Positions 27,267 to 37,100 of a stretch of DNA of 64,000 bases are shown here, piece after piece. The notes under the pieces are model-generated. The model ran no database searches, was not told the origin of the DNA, and worked only from the letters and a program-made list of their open reading frames with translations. The position numbers and the translations under genes are program-made. This DNA is from Capsulimonas corticalis (GTDB lineage Bacteria; Armatimonadota; Armatimonadia; Armatimonadales; Capsulimonadaceae). The DNA is taken from NCBI RefSeq assembly GCF_003574315.2, contig NZ_AP025739.1, positions 6,076,001 to 6,140,000 of the forward strand, written 5' to 3'. Numbering within the stretch: the first letter of the stretch is position 1; each line of letters starts with the position of its first letter.

Positions 27267-28475
27267 CTAAAGGCGAACTTCTGCTTCCTTGCGTATCCAG
27301 GGCGAGGTCTCAAAGCTCAGATCAGCAGCATCCGAGGATCCTTTGAGCCGGCTGAAATGCGTCAGCGAGTCCCGTCGCTCATGCTCCAGGACCGCCTGGA
27401 CAAAGTTCATCATCTTACGCTGAAACACTGCCGAATCGAACTGCATTGCGTGGGAGCGAAGCACCTGGGGCGCAAAGTCCGTTTGCAGCGCTGAACGCAG
27501 CGCGGCGGCCAGGGACTCCACGGTTTGATCTCGGAAGAACAGCCCCGTGCCTCCGTCAATGACCGTCTCCAGCGCTCCGCCCGCGCCAAACGCGATGACG
27601 GGACGCCCGCTGGCCATCGCCTCCAGCGGCGTGATTCCGAAATCTTCTTCTCCCGGGAGGATCAGCGCCCGGCAGCGACCGTACTCCAGCGCCACCTTGT
27701 CGTCGGACAGACCTCCCATGAAGGTCACGGTCGGACCGGCGATCTTTTGCAGCGCCTTCATCTCGGGGCCGGTCCCCACGATCCGCAAGGGGTGCCCAAG
27801 CCGATTACACGCCTCGATCGCCAGATCGATCCGCTTGTAGCCCAGAAGCCGTGAAACGACCAGAAAGTGATCTCCCACCTCGTCCGGCGGCGCAATGCTG
27901 TATTTCTTTGTCTCGACGGGCGGATGGATTACGGCGGCGGCTTCGCGGCGGTAAAACTTCCGTATTCGCCGGGCGACATTATAGGAGTTCGCCACAATAT
28001 AGTCGATGCGGTTCGTGCTGTCCACGTCCCACATGCGAAGATCTTTTAGTGTACCCCGCATCAGCGGACTGAGCAAGCGCAGTAAAGGACTATTTGCCAG
28101 ATAACCATGCTGACGCCACGCAAAACGCGCCGGCGTATGGCAGTAGCAGATGTGGCAAGTGTCCGGCCCGGTGATTACCCCTTTGGCGAAGCTGCTGGAG
28201 CTGCTTAAAACAACATCGAATGCATCGAGATCGAACTGCTCAAACGCCATGGGATACAGCGCGAGCGCCAACTTGTGCAAGCGGCGGGACGCCAGTGGCC
28301 ACGATTGCAAAAATGACGTGCGGATATCCATCTTCTTGAAGCAGGCAAGAGTTTTGTCAGCATCATACACGGATGTATAAAGCGGCGCCTCTGGATACAT
28401 CTCATGGAACGCCGCGACGACGCGCTCCGCGCCGCCCGCTTGCGTCAAATAATCGTGTACAAGCGCAACCTTCAT
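27267..28475 (-). CDS. Glycosyltransferase family 4 (WbaZ/mannosyltransferase-like)
   Basis: 402 residues. The start MKVALVHDYLTQAGGAERVV and the CHTPARFAW motif near residue 120 are typical of a GT4 subgroup often annotated as mannosyltransferase. The donor-site signature GEEDFGITPLEAMASGRPVI is near residue 290. The substrate is not certain. It precedes the ligase-like gene by 25 bp. Confidence 0.92.
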   Translation of the reverse strand: MKVALVHDYLTQAGGAERVVAAFHEMYPEAPLYTSVYDADKTLACFKKMDIRTSFLQSWPLASRRLHKLALALYPMAFEQFDLDAFDVVLSSSSSFAKGVITGPDTCHICYCHTPARFAWRQHGYLANSPLLRLLSPLMRGTLKDLRMWDVDSTNRIDYIVANSYNVARRIRKFYRREAAAVIHPPVETKKYSIAPPDEVGDHFLVVSRLLGYKRIDLAIEACNRLGHPLRIVGTGPEMKALQKIAGPTVTFMGGLSDDKVALEYGRCRALILPGEEDFGITPLEAMASGRPVIAFGAGGALETVIDGGTGLFFRDQTVESLAAALRSALQTDFAPQVLRSHAMQFDSAVFQRKMMNFVQAVLEHERRDSLTHFSRLKGSSDAADLSFETSPWIRKEAEVRL

Positions 28476-28541
28476 TAACTACCCCTTTATTTCTTCCCTG
28501 CGCCTCTACTGACCTCCGGCCAATAGAACCTTGCCAAACCA

Positions 28542-29723
28542 CTATGACTTCGTCAAAACTTCGCCGTAAACTTTTTCCAGGCTCGCCATGGAATGTTGGA
28601 TCATGAAACGCTCCTGAACGCGCCTCCGGCCGGCTTGCCCCATGGCCTCGCCCCGCGCGGGATCGTTCAAAATCGCAAGGATCGCCTGCGCCATCGCGGG
28701 CGCGTCCCCCATCGGAACGAGCAGGCCGGTTTCCCCATCCACGACGACTTCCGGCAGAGCCCCGCCGTCCGTCGCCACCACTGGTTTGCCCGCCGCCATA
28801 CCTTCCACCACGACCTGGCCGAACGGCTCGCCCAGACAGCTCGCGTGCGCCACCAGCGTCACGCCTTTGAGGAGATTCGGGATATCGCCTTGAAACCCCA
28901 AAAACTCCACCCTGTCAGTAATACCCAAATCGGCCGCGAGTAGGCGCAGGCTTTTTTCGTACTCGAACTCGCCGAACAGCGGAGCGCCCACGATCCAAAA
29001 GCGCGCATGCGGCAATGACCTCAGCACTTCGGCGGCGGCGCGCAGAAAGATATGCTGGCCTTTCCACTCGGCGATCCGCCCAATTAGCGCGACGACCGGC
29101 GCTTCGGAGCTTACCGTCGTTGTCTCCAAAACCGGCCGCTCCAGCATGCCGCTGTACACCACTCCGCTCGGTTTTTTCGCGGATGGGGCCAAAACTCGCA
29201 GCGTGCTATGCGAATTCGCCACCACTCCCGTAGGAACCGTTCGCGCCAAAAAACGGAACGCGGCGGCGGCGGCGGCGGGAAGGTAATTCCCATCGATATT
29301 GTCGCGGACATGCCAGAGCACGGGAATTCGGGCAAGACGCCCCGCAACGCCGCCGTACACATCCGATTTCAGCGAATTCGTATGAATCAGATCGATATTT
29401 TCTTTGCGCGCATATCGGGCGATCCGAACCGCATAGCGTATCCAGTCAAAAATCTGAGTAATCTTCAGCAGTGACCGGACGCCTAAACCGTCTTTTTGCG
29501 TGTCGACAAGCTCCTTGCCGAGCGGAAAGACCTCGGTAGGAATGCCAGCGGCGCGCAGCTTTGCGACGAGAGGGCCATCGGACGCCAAAAGCACCGTGGG
29601 AAGGTATCGGCTGCGATCGAGAGCGCCCACTAAATTGAGCAGCGCAATCTCTCCGCCCCCCATTTTGGCTGTGTGATCCAGATAAACGATTTTCTTCGGC
29701 GGCGGGCTTTGAGTGATTGACAT
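28542..29723 (-). CDS. Glycosyltransferase family 4
   Basis: 393 residues, with a GT-B fold. The N-terminal lobe has IVYLDHTAKMGGGEIALLNL. The donor lobe contains VVALIGRIAEWKGQHIFLRA, and the GT4 signature is SCLGEPFGQVVVEGMAAGKP. It probably extends the lipid-linked oligosaccharide. It lies between the initiating sugar transferase and the next GT4 gene. Confidence 0.92.
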   Translation of the reverse strand: MSITQSPPPKKIVYLDHTAKMGGGEIALLNLVGALDRSRYLPTVLLASDGPLVAKLRAAGIPTEVFPLGKELVDTQKDGLGVRSLLKITQIFDWIRYAVRIARYARKENIDLIHTNSLKSDVYGGVAGRLARIPVLWHVRDNIDGNYLPAAAAAAFRFLARTVPTGVVANSHSTLRVLAPSAKKPSGVVYSGMLERPVLETTTVSSEAPVVALIGRIAEWKGQHIFLRAAAEVLRSLPHARFWIVGAPLFGEFEYEKSLRLLAADLGITDRVEFLGFQGDIPNLLKGVTLVAHASCLGEPFGQVVVEGMAAGKPVVATDGGALPEVVVDGETGLLVPMGDAPAMAQAILAILNDPARGEAMGQAGRRRVQERFMIQHSMASLEKVYGEVLTKS

Positions 29724-29844
29724 ACGGCAAAACTACAGACAATCGGCTTGACGATGAGGGCGAGGCGGGTAAAATATTAGCTTGTACTAATCTCAGTTAC
29801 TGCAAATTTCGTGCCAAGTACCCTCAAAAATGATTGACAGGAGA

Positions 29845-30570
29845 TTAATATGCTCCCCTGCCAGTGATTACCACCGCAATCGTGCGCACAAATATGCGCA
29901 AATCTAAAACCGGGCTCCAATGCTCGATAAAGTAAAGATCCAGATCCACGCATTTCTCAAACGGCAAGTCGCTCCTGCCGGAAACCTGGGCCAGTCCCGT
30001 GATGCCCGGCGGCGCCGATAAGCGCGCTCGCTGCCTGGGCGTATACTGCGCCGCCTCGGCTGGCAATGCGGGCCGAGGACCAATGAGGACCATATCGCCC
30101 TTGACGACATTGAGGAACTGCGGCAGCTCGTCGAGACTGAACTTGCGCAGCACGCGTCCCACGGGAGTGACGCGCGGATCGTTACGAATTTTAAAGAGCG
30201 GTCCGGACGCCTCGTTGAGCGGGGCCAGCTGCACGCGGCGCGCTTCGGCGTCAACCACCATGGACCGAAATTTATAAAGCCAAAACTCGCGGCCGCCCTC
30301 TCCGACACGAAGCTGCTTGAACAAAACCGGGCCGCGCGATGTCGCTTTGACCGCCAGAGCGATCAGCACAACGAGCGGGAACAGCCCCAGGAGCAGCGCC
30401 GCAGCGAGGACGGCGTGCGCCGCTTGGCGGCACAATCGGAGGGAGCCCCGATTCCAATCCGCTCGAACGACGGGAGTACTCCAGACCCGACTCGAATACA
30501 ACTCCGGCGCCTTGGCGTCATAAGGAGCCTCCTCCGAAGCGTTCGTACTCCCGAGCAATTGCGACTCCAT
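29845..30570 (-). CDS. Initiating sugar phosphotransferase (bacterial sugar transferase, PssY/WcaJ catalytic type)
   Basis: 241 residues. An N-terminal hydrophobic segment (about 48-72) is followed by the conserved catalytic domain: GPVLFKQLRVGEGGREFWLYKFRSM, then RVTPVGRVLRKFSLDELPQF and the C-terminal PGITGLAQVSGRSDLPFE. Such enzymes transfer a sugar-1-phosphate onto undecaprenyl phosphate and start repeat-unit synthesis. It is the short form, without the large N-terminal helix bundle. It is first in the locus, behind a promoter and a leader of about 215 nt. Confidence 0.93.
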   Translation of the reverse strand: MESQLLGSTNASEEAPYDAKAPELYSSRVWSTPVVRADWNRGSLRLCRQAAHAVLAAALLLGLFPLVVLIALAVKATSRGPVLFKQLRVGEGGREFWLYKFRSMVVDAEARRVQLAPLNEASGPLFKIRNDPRVTPVGRVLRKFSLDELPQFLNVVKGDMVLIGPRPALPAEAAQYTPRQRARLSAPPGITGLAQVSGRSDLPFEKCVDLDLYFIEHWSPVLDLRIFVRTIAVVITGRGAY

Positions 30571-30686
30571 CTCTTACCTCACAGATTGCGCGTCGTCGCC
30601 GCGCGAATAAAATTTGTAATATTGCGAAACTGAAAGAAAAGTGCGTGATCTGTTGTGTCGAATGTCTACGCGAACAGACAGCAATG

Positions 30687-30723
30687 GGGGCGACATCGCC
30701 CCGCTCGGAGGCGCAATCGCCTC
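30687..30723 (-). promoter_or_regulatory. Two tandem leader hairpins before the sugar transferase gene
   Basis: GAGGCG-ATTG-CGCCTC (30708-30723) and GGGGCGA-TG-TCGCCCC (30687-30702) lie back to back in the predicted untranslated leader of the polysaccharide locus. They do not match a riboswitch family that I recognise. Confidence 0.5.
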
Positions 30724-30790
30724 TCGTCGGGAATAGTCAGGTTTTTGACAGAATGCGTAATGATATCGCATAGGTTCTGTCTTGAGAAGA

Positions 30791-30819
30791 ATTATAACAC
30801 GAAACCAGACTAATCGCAA
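30791..30819 (-). promoter_or_regulatory. Promoter TTGCGA-N17-TATAAT for the polysaccharide locus
   Basis: On the minus strand the -35 is at 30814-30819 and a perfect -10 at 30791-30796, with a 17-bp spacer. The predicted start near 30784 gives a leader of about 214 nt to the sugar transferase ATG. Confidence 0.6.
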
Positions 30820-30944
30820 CCAGCGCTGTACACGTAAAAATACGGGGATTTGTTGAAGTTGCTGAATAAGGCGCACGAAGAGCTCCCGCGCCATTGGACG
30901 AAAGGATTGGGGAAAAGTTCACTTTTCCCGCGAAAAGCGGGTTC

Positions 30945-30987
30945 AAAATAAAACGGGAGGCGGCGCGGGTCAATCCAAGCCGCCTCC
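30945..30987 (-). terminator. Terminator of the collagen-like lipoprotein gene
   Basis: A 9-bp GC stem (30956-30964 with 30979-30987) is followed on the minus strand by CGTTTTATTTTG. A second hairpin with CTCCC/GGGAG and CCGCCAT arms lies just before it (about 31003-31025). Confidence 0.6.
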
Positions 30988-31040
30988 GAGACGCCCCGCC
31001 ATCATGGGAGACGCTCCCATGGCGGATTCAGGCGTGTGCG

Positions 31041-32303
31041 CTATTCGTAGCTCACAATCACGTGCTCAAGCCCCCAGCTCTCGTCGGCGATGGGTTGGTT
31101 TTGCGCCGAGGTGAAGTTAATATTCACCGAACTATCCGTATGGTCAAACTCTTTGACGATCTGATACACGGAATCCGAAGGGATGCCCGCGCTGCTCTTA
31201 TACCCAAGCGAGTTGACCTCGGAGGCTCCCGAGAGGAAGGGATGCTTGCCGCAGAGCGCCGGATTGGTGCTGTAGATATCCGGATAGGATTGATAGAACG
31301 CGACGCTGTTGTAAATCGTCGGGTTGAACACGCCGTTGTCATGGCTGAATGTCGTCACAAACGGTGAGGAGTTGCCGGAAAGAGCCAGGGTCCACACATC
31401 CGGCCCATAACCCGAAGCGGCAGACGCATTGCCGTCCATGGTTCCAATAATAAACAGCGTGAAACCGACTTTGAGCTTCGTATGCGCGGGAATTCCCGTC
31501 AGAGACAGTGTCGCCGTCGATTGCGCAAGCTGCCCCATGAACCAGCGGGATCCCACCGGCGTCTGCTCGCGCTTGGTCTTATTCCACTCCGAACCGATCG
31601 GCTTGCTGAAGTCGCTCTGGTAGAAGATCGTGCCGGTAACAGGAATAGTCGTCCCCGTCGTTCCGGTGGAGCCCGTGGTTCCCGTCGAACCAGTCGTTCC
31701 CGTGGCGCCCGTCGTTCCCGTGGACCCAGTCGTACCGGTAGAGCCTGTTGTTCCCGTGGATCCGGTCGTTCCTGTCGTCCCGGTGGATCCCGTGGTTCCC
31801 GTAGAACCAGTAGATCCCGTAGATCCTGTCGTCCCCGTGCTGCCTGTTGTGCCTCCGGTCGTACTCACATCGACCACGGTAATCGTCGCGGTTTTTGACT
31901 GATTGGTCGTCGTCTCAGTCATTGTGAGGAGCGCCGTTCCGGCCGCCAGTCCCGTCACCTTGACGCGATCGTTAGAGGCGTCCAGCTTTACGACGGCCCC
32001 GTTATCAGCCGACCAGGACCAATTCGCGGTTTTGACGGCGGTGGAAGAGGTATCGGCCAGCAGGCCCGTCACAATAATCGAACCGCCCACTGTCAACGTG
32101 GCGGATTCCGGCGAGATATTCACGCCCGGGGTTGTTCCTACTCCGCCGCCCGTTGTCGCGCCGGTAGTGGAGCCCGTCGATGATCCCGTCGATCCCCCGG
32201 TTGCTGAGCCGCCGCCGCCACCGCCGCCTCCACAGCCGGAGAGCGCCGCAATCGCGGCGGCGGCGACGCACGTCGCCTTCAGCATGTTCTTAGCCAATAA
32301 CAT
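31041..32303 (-). CDS. Lipoprotein with Ig-like (BIG2-type) domain and Gly-X-Thr collagen-like stalk
   Basis: 420 residues. A lipoprotein signal with lipobox LSGC at about 18-21 is followed by a glycine run and a Ser/Thr linker. A BIG2-like domain covers about 50-135 ([15 protein letters not shown] to TITVVD). Next come about 70 residues of GST/GTT triplets (about 140-215), then a C-terminal beta-rich domain of about 200 residues reminiscent of LamG folds. I start at ATG 32303 because GGAAGG lies 7 bp upstream and the lipoprotein signal begins there. It is probably an outer-surface stalked adhesin-like protein; the triplets lack proline. Confidence 0.82.
   Translation of the reverse strand: MLLAKNMLKATCVAAAAIAALSGCGGGGGGGGSATGGSTGSSTGSTTGATTGGGVGTTPGVNISPESATLTVGGSIIVTGLLADTSSTAVKTANWSWSADNGAVVKLDASNDRVKVTGLAAGTALLTMTETTTNQSKTATITVVDVSTTGGTTGSTGTTGSTGSTGSTGTTGSTGTTGTTGSTGTTGSTGTTGSTGTTGATGTTGSTGTTGSTGTTGTTIPVTGTIFYQSDFSKPIGSEWNKTKREQTPVGSRWFMGQLAQSTATLSLTGIPAHTKLKVGFTLFIIGTMDGNASAASGYGPDVWTLALSGNSSPFVTTFSHDNGVFNPTIYNSVAFYQSYPDIYSTNPALCGKHPFLSGASEVNSLGYKSSAGIPSDSVYQIVKEFDHTDSSVNINFTSAQNQPIADESWGLEHVIVSYE
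31648..31855 (-). repeat. Coding tandem repeat for Gly-Ser/Thr-Thr triplets
   Basis: Nine-base units encoding GST and GTT triplets recur about 24 times with synonymous variation. This argues for selection on the protein pattern rather than very recent slippage. Confidence 0.8.
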
Positions 32304-32721
32304 TGGTAACCTTCCTTGTCCGAATGTGGCCGATATTGTCTCAGTTTCTAGCGACCGACCGATGACGGCGCTTTTCAGGGTTGAGAAGCTTTCACATCGT
32401 CGGATCGCAGTTGTATTGCTGTCGTGATTCGTAGTTCCGAGGGAATTACAGTAGAGCTTTAGAGCAGAGCTGAGAGCAGAAATTGTCCAGATGTCCAGGG
32501 AGCGACGAGCGCAGCGTCTCCTGAAGGATCTCCAGAGATCGCAGGCAATTACGGATCCATTATACAACAGAAAGTCCTACCCCTTAACTGTTAGAAATAC
32601 GGATCCTTCACATATTTTTTGAATCGCAGCGGAATTTAGAGAGAAGAAACAGGCAAGCAGAAAGAAGAGTCGCCAGAAAATACACTCCTGCGCGGGGAGC
32701 GCAGGAGTGTTCCCGTTTTCG
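32304..32721. other. Intergenic region between the lipoprotein gene and acnA
   Basis: 418 bp. It contains the acnA terminator near 32682-32710 and the leader of the lipoprotein gene. An in-frame extension of the lipoprotein is open across much of it but lacks a ribosome site. I see no other gene. Confidence 0.5.
32676..32710 (-). terminator. Intrinsic terminator of acnA
   Basis: A perfect 12-bp stem (32682-32693 with 32699-32710) with a 5-nt loop is followed on the minus strand by ATTTTC. Confidence 0.75.
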
Positions 32722-35613
32722 TTAGCCGGCGAGCAATTGCCGAAGAACAAACGGCAGGATTCCGCCATGGAGGTAGTAGTCGACCTCGATCGGCGTGTCG
32801 ATGCGCAGCAGGACCGGGACCTCCTGGGTCTCACCTTCCTTGCGATGGATCACCAGAGTCACTTGCAGGCGCGGCGCGAGGCCCGCCTCCAAGCCCAGCA
32901 GGTCGAATGTCTCCGAGCCATCCAGGCCAAGCGACTGCGCGTTGGCGCCGTCGATGAACTGGAGCGGCAGAACGCCCATGCCCACCAGGTTGCTGCGGTG
33001 GATGCGCTCGAAGCTCTGGGCGATAACCGCCTTGACTCCCAGCAGGTTCGTCCCCTTCGCCGCCCAGTCGCGCGAGCTTCCCGTACCGTACTCCTGGCCC
33101 GCGAGGATGATCAGAGGAACTCCCGCCGCCTGATACTTGATCGAAGCGTCGTAGATGCTCATCTGCTCGCCGGCGGGATAGTGAACCGTCACGCCGCCCT
33201 CAACGCCCGGAACCATCTGGTTCTTAATGCGAACGTTGGCGAAGGTGCCGCGCATCATGACGCGGTCGTTGCCGCGCCGCGAGCCGTAGCTGTTGAAGTC
33301 CTGCGGTTCAACGCCCTTTTCCTGCAAGTACAGGCCCGCAGGGGACGACGCCTTGATCGCGCCGGCGGGGCTGATGTGGTCCGTAGTTACGGAATCGCCG
33401 AAGATCGCCAGCGGGCGAGCGCCCTTGATGTCCTTCGCCGTTCCCGCGTCCATGCCGAACTTATCAAAGTACGGCGGGTCCTGAATGTAGGTGGACTGCG
33501 AATCCCATTCGTAAACCTTGCCGGTGCTGCTCGGGACATCCGCCCACAGCGGGTTCTGCTCCGTGAAGTCGCTGTAGAGCTTGCGATAGGTCTCCGGATC
33601 GTTCGCGGCTTGCAGCGCGTCGCCGATCTCTTCGGACGTCGGCCACAAGTCCTTCAGGAACACTTCCTCGCCATCCTTGCCCTTGCCGATCGCGTCGGTC
33701 GCAAGGTTGATGTCGACGCGGCCGGCCAGCGCGAAAGCCACGACCAGCGGAGGGCTCATCAGGAAGTTCGCCTTGACGTTCTGGTGGACGCGCGCCTCGA
33801 AGTTGCGGTTGCCGCTCAGGACGCTCGCCACGACCAGGTCGTTCTTGGTGATCGTCTCTTCCAGGTGCGGCTCCAGCGGGCCGGAGTTGCCGATACAGGT
33901 CGTACAGCCGTAGCCAACGGTCTGGAAACCCAGTTCGTCGAGATACTCCTGAAGCCCTGTTTTTGTCAGATATTCGGTGACGACGCGCGAGCCGGGCGCC
34001 AGGGATGTCTTGACGGACGTTCGGATCGTCAGGCCCTTCTCAACGGCCTTCTTCGCGACCAGGCCGGCGGCGAGCATGACGCTTGGGTTGGAGGTGTTGG
34101 TGCAGGAAGTGATCGCCGCGATCACGACATCGCCATGGCTGAGGCTCGATACGCCGCTCGGGAACTCGCCGCTGGGGATGTCTTCGACGCGGTCCGGGGT
34201 CGGCCGGTTCTGCATCATTTCGATCTCACCGATGGCGCTCGTGTCCTTCACGCTCTCCAGCGGGTCGTTGCCATCTGGAACGGTGTCTTCGGCCTGCTCG
34301 CCGCCGCCGGTCAGCGGCAGCGTCTTGTGGCTTATTCCCTCCGCGACTCCTGTCAGGACGACGAATTTGCGGTTGATCTCGGCGAGGGACTTGTTGTAGC
34401 CGCTGTCCGCGATCGGCTTCTCCATCAGCTCAAGGAACTTTGCTTTGACGTCGGTCAAATTGATGCGGTCTTGCGGGCGCTTCGGGCCGGCGACGCTCGG
34501 CTCCACGGTCGAGAGGTCCAGCGACAGCTGCGAGCTGTATTCGATATCGCCGGCGGCGGGCATGCCGAATAAGCCCTGAGCTTTGAAGTACTCGCGGAAG
34601 GCGCTGACCTGATCTTCCGTGCGCCCCGTGTTCGTCAGATAACGGCATGTCTCTTCGTCCACCGGGAAGAAGCCCATGGTCGCGCCGTATTCGGGCGCCA
34701 TGTTGCCGATGGTCGCGCGGTCGGTGAGCGTGAGCGACGCGGCGCCTTCGCCATGGAACTCCACGAACTTGCCGACGACCTTCGCCTTGCGCAGCATCTC
34801 GGTGATCGTCAGAACCAGGTCGGTCGCGGTCACGCCGGGGTTCAGCTTGCCGGTCAGGTTGACGCCGACAACGTCCGGGGTCAGGAAGTACACGGGCTGT
34901 CCGAGCATGCCCGCCTCTGCTTCGATACCTCCGACGCCCCACCCCACGATGCCAAGACCGTTGATCATGGTCGTATGCGAGTCGGTGCCGACAAGCGTGT
35001 CGGGATAGAAGACGCCTTCTTTCTGAAGCACGCCCTTGGCGAGATACTCCAGATTGACCTGATGCACGATGCCGATCCCGGGCGGAACCACGCTGAAGCC
35101 GTTAAACGCCTGCATTCCCCACTTCAGGAACTGATAGCGGGCCTGATTGCGCTTGAACTCGATCTCCATGTTCAGCTGCAGCGCATTGTTGACTTCGGAG
35201 TAGTCCACCTGGACGGAGTGGTCAATGACGAGATCGACGGGCACCAGCGGCTCGATGATGCTCGGGTCCTTCCCGAGGCGCGCGACGGTGGAGCGCATGG
35301 CCGCGAGGTCCACGAGCAGCGGAACCCCGGTGAAGTCCTGAAGGACGATGCGCGCAACGATAAACGGGATTTCCGCCGTGCGCTCGTCGGTCGCGCCCCA
35401 GTTGGCGAGAGTCTTAATATCCTGCTCGCTGATGCGCTTGCCGTCAAAGTTGCGCAGCACCGATTCGAGAACAATGCGAATGCTGACCGGCAGTTTGGAG
35501 ATAGGGCCGACACCCGCCTTCTCCAGCTGCGGCAGCGAGTAATACGTACCCGTCTTGCCTGAGCCGTAGCTGAAGGTTTGGACAGTGTCGAAAAGATTGT
35601 GAGCGTCTGACAT
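32722..35613 (-). CDS. acnA: Aconitate hydratase AcnA
   Basis: 963 residues, in the AcnA/IRP1 class, which is usually about 890-930. It interconverts citrate and isocitrate in the TCA cycle through a [4Fe-4S] cluster. Diagnostic parts are [15 protein letters not shown] near residue 215, the cluster ligands in [11 protein letters not shown] and [14 protein letters not shown], and the swivel-domain motif [17 protein letters not shown] linker near 410-480, acidic and probably variable, may explain the extra length. The ribosome site is AAGGACGG. Own promoter and terminator make it monocistronic. Confidence 0.97.
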   Translation of the reverse strand: MSDAHNLFDTVQTFSYGSGKTGTYYSLPQLEKAGVGPISKLPVSIRIVLESVLRNFDGKRISEQDIKTLANWGATDERTAEIPFIVARIVLQDFTGVPLLVDLAAMRSTVARLGKDPSIIEPLVPVDLVIDHSVQVDYSEVNNALQLNMEIEFKRNQARYQFLKWGMQAFNGFSVVPPGIGIVHQVNLEYLAKGVLQKEGVFYPDTLVGTDSHTTMINGLGIVGWGVGGIEAEAGMLGQPVYFLTPDVVGVNLTGKLNPGVTATDLVLTITEMLRKAKVVGKFVEFHGEGAASLTLTDRATIGNMAPEYGATMGFFPVDEETCRYLTNTGRTEDQVSAFREYFKAQGLFGMPAAGDIEYSSQLSLDLSTVEPSVAGPKRPQDRINLTDVKAKFLELMEKPIADSGYNKSLAEINRKFVVLTGVAEGISHKTLPLTGGGEQAEDTVPDGNDPLESVKDTSAIGEIEMMQNRPTPDRVEDIPSGEFPSGVSSLSHGDVVIAAITSCTNTSNPSVMLAAGLVAKKAVEKGLTIRTSVKTSLAPGSRVVTEYLTKTGLQEYLDELGFQTVGYGCTTCIGNSGPLEPHLEETITKNDLVVASVLSGNRNFEARVHQNVKANFLMSPPLVVAFALAGRVDINLATDAIGKGKDGEEVFLKDLWPTSEEIGDALQAANDPETYRKLYSDFTEQNPLWADVPSSTGKVYEWDSQSTYIQDPPYFDKFGMDAGTAKDIKGARPLAIFGDSVTTDHISPAGAIKASSPAGLYLQEKGVEPQDFNSYGSRRGNDRVMMRGTFANVRIKNQMVPGVEGGVTVHYPAGEQMSIYDASIKYQAAGVPLIILAGQEYGTGSSRDWAAKGTNLLGVKAVIAQSFERIHRSNLVGMGVLPLQFIDGANAQSLGLDGSETFDLLGLEAGLAPRLQVTLVIHRKEGETQEVPVLLRIDTPIEVDYYLHGGILPFVLRQLLAG

Positions 35614-35689
35614 GGTTGCTTAACCGTCCTTATTAGAGTGGCGCGACGCGCGATGCGAGGAAGTGAAAACTTTGGAGTAACCGTCCATG

Positions 35690-35719
35690 AGTATAGCAAA
35701 GCGGAATCCCAAAGGTCAA
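35690..35719 (-). promoter_or_regulatory. Promoter TTGACC-N18-TATACT for acnA
   Basis: On the minus strand the -35 is at 35714-35719 and the -10 at 35690-35695 with an 18-bp spacer, about 75 bp upstream of the acnA ATG. Confidence 0.6.
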
Positions 35720-35872
35720 GCAAAAAACGCACTGTATTGCGATCCACTCGAAAGACACGAAATGCATGGTTGACAGCGCGCGGTTAGAACGCGCACGCCA
35801 CGCCAATTCTTACCAGAAACAACCCGCGCCCGAATTGACTTAAAGTGCGCACGCTTAATTACATAATGAAAT

Positions 35873-35927
35873 CTTAATTTAAACTTAACAGTAATTTAAC
35901 ATACCCCTAATATTCCGTGAGTACAAT
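35873..35927 (+). promoter_or_regulatory. Pho-box-like array and -10 box upstream of the HAF-repeat gene
   Basis: Four 8-bp units start at 35873, 35884, 35895 and 35906: CTTAATTT, CTTAACAG, TTTAACAT, CCTAATAT. Each is separated by 3 bp. The -10 TACAAT (35922-35927) follows 8 bp later, with no -35 hexamer. This matches the direct-repeat Pho box bound by PhoB/SphR response regulators. The identity of the binding protein is inferred. Confidence 0.62.
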
Positions 35928-36059
35928 AGACTCCGTTCGACATCCCCGCTCCGGCGTTCATGAACTCCCCGATGAACGTCCCACGCCGGGTTTCTTCCAA
36001 AGACACGCTTCGGCGTCAATCGTCCCGCAAGTTCTCATTACGACTTAAGGAAACACACG

Positions 36060-37100
36060 ATGTTCAGCTCAAAGCAACTCAAATCAACGTCGATTATTGC
36101 CGCGTTTGGTATCGCTGCAATCGCTGTTCAGAGCGCTCGCCCCGCGCTCGCTTCCCCCGGTGTCACGATTACAGATCTCACCACGCTCGGCGGCTCCTTG
36201 AGCGTTGGATACGGAGTCAATGACGGCGGCCAGGTCGCGGGCTACTCGAACTTGGCGGATCGCACCTTCCATGCGTTTCTTTATTCGGCCGGCGCATTGA
36301 ACGACCTGGGCACGCTCGGCGGCAAATCCAGCAAGGCGGTCGGAATCAACGCCGGCGGCTCGGTCGTCGGTTACAGCACGACCACAGCAAACGCGACCCA
36401 CGCAACCCTGTGGTCCGCTGGCGCGGCGACGGATCTTGGAACACTCGGCGGCAGCTTCAGCGAAGCGTACGCGATCAACTCCGCCGGCCAAATCGCCGGT
36501 TACGCATCTACCGCCGATGGATTCGCTCACGCCTTTCTCTACAATGGCGGCGTAATGCAGGACCTGGGAGCGGCCGGCGGCATGGACAGCTACGCCTACG
36601 CCATCAACGCCAGCGGCCAGGTCGCGGGCGGTTTTGACGGCGTGGACGCCGCCGGTAATTTCTACGAGCACGCCTACATTTACACGAACGGCGTCACGAA
36701 GGATATCGGCACGCTGGGCGGCGATTACAGCGAAGCCGACGGCCTTAATGCTTGCGGACAGGCCACCGGCTACTCCTCGAACGCCGCCGGCGACAGCCAT
36801 GCGTTCTTCTATAACAAGGGCAAGCTGTACGATGTCGGCGTCCTCACCACCGGCGGCTACAGCGTCGGCGTCGGCATCAACGATTACGGCGCGATCGTCG
36901 GATACGCCCCGGTCGCCGACGGCTCCCTGCATGCGATCGGCTACGCCTATGGATACCTTGTGGATCTGAACAGCACGTTGCCCGCCAACTCCGGCTGGAC
37001 GCTCACGTCGGCCTATGCGATCAACAACAAGTTCCAGATCACCGGCGTCGGTATCCACAACGGCGCGACCCACGCCTTCTTGCTTACGCCGCACTCGTAA
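36060..37100 (+). CDS. Secreted HAF-repeat protein
   Basis: 346 residues. A signal peptide (about 1-34) is followed by seven or more tandem repeats of about 38 residues with the pattern TDLGTLGGsfSeAyaINasGQvaGya...HAFLY, the extracellular HAF repeat. These repeats probably form a beta-propeller or solenoid, and the biochemical function is unknown. A good ribosome site (AAGGA, 8 bp spacer) supports the start. The promoter carries a Pho-box-like array like that of the next gene, so it may be part of the phosphate-starvation response. Confidence 0.85.
   Translation: MFSSKQLKSTSIIAAFGIAAIAVQSARPALASPGVTITDLTTLGGSLSVGYGVNDGGQVAGYSNLADRTFHAFLYSAGALNDLGTLGGKSSKAVGINAGGSVVGYSTTTANATHATLWSAGAATDLGTLGGSFSEAYAINSAGQIAGYASTADGFAHAFLYNGGVMQDLGAAGGMDSYAYAINASGQVAGGFDGVDAAGNFYEHAYIYTNGVTKDIGTLGGDYSEADGLNACGQATGYSSNAAGDSHAFFYNKGKLYDVGVLTTGGYSVGVGINDYGAIVGYAPVADGSLHAIGYAYGYLVDLNSTLPANSGWTLTSAYAINNKFQITGVGIHNGATHAFLLTPHS

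Larger units (their letters stand above)
30571..31040. other. Intergenic region holding the locus promoter, leader hairpins and a terminator
   Basis: 470 bp without a gene. It holds, from right to left: two hairpins behind the lipoprotein gene, the minus-strand promoter at 30791-30819, and two tandem hairpins at 30687-30702 and 30708-30723 inside the transcribed leader. Confidence 0.7.
35614..36059. other. Divergent intergenic region between acnA and the HAF-repeat gene
   Basis: 446 bp. It carries the acnA promoter on the left and, on the right, a four-copy 11-bp-period repeat array and a TACAAT -10 box. The centre is AT-rich relative to the rest of the window. Confidence 0.7.

Noticed and set aside
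31630-31902. Plus-strand Pro/Val repeat frame opposite the Gly-X-Thr stalk
   Set aside because: It is the antisense reading of the triplet repeat. The lipoprotein frame has a signal, domains and a ribosome site.
32304-32567. N-terminal extension of the collagen-like lipoprotein
   Set aside because: The lipoprotein signal with its own ribosome site starts at 32303, and the extension shows no ribosome site or domain.
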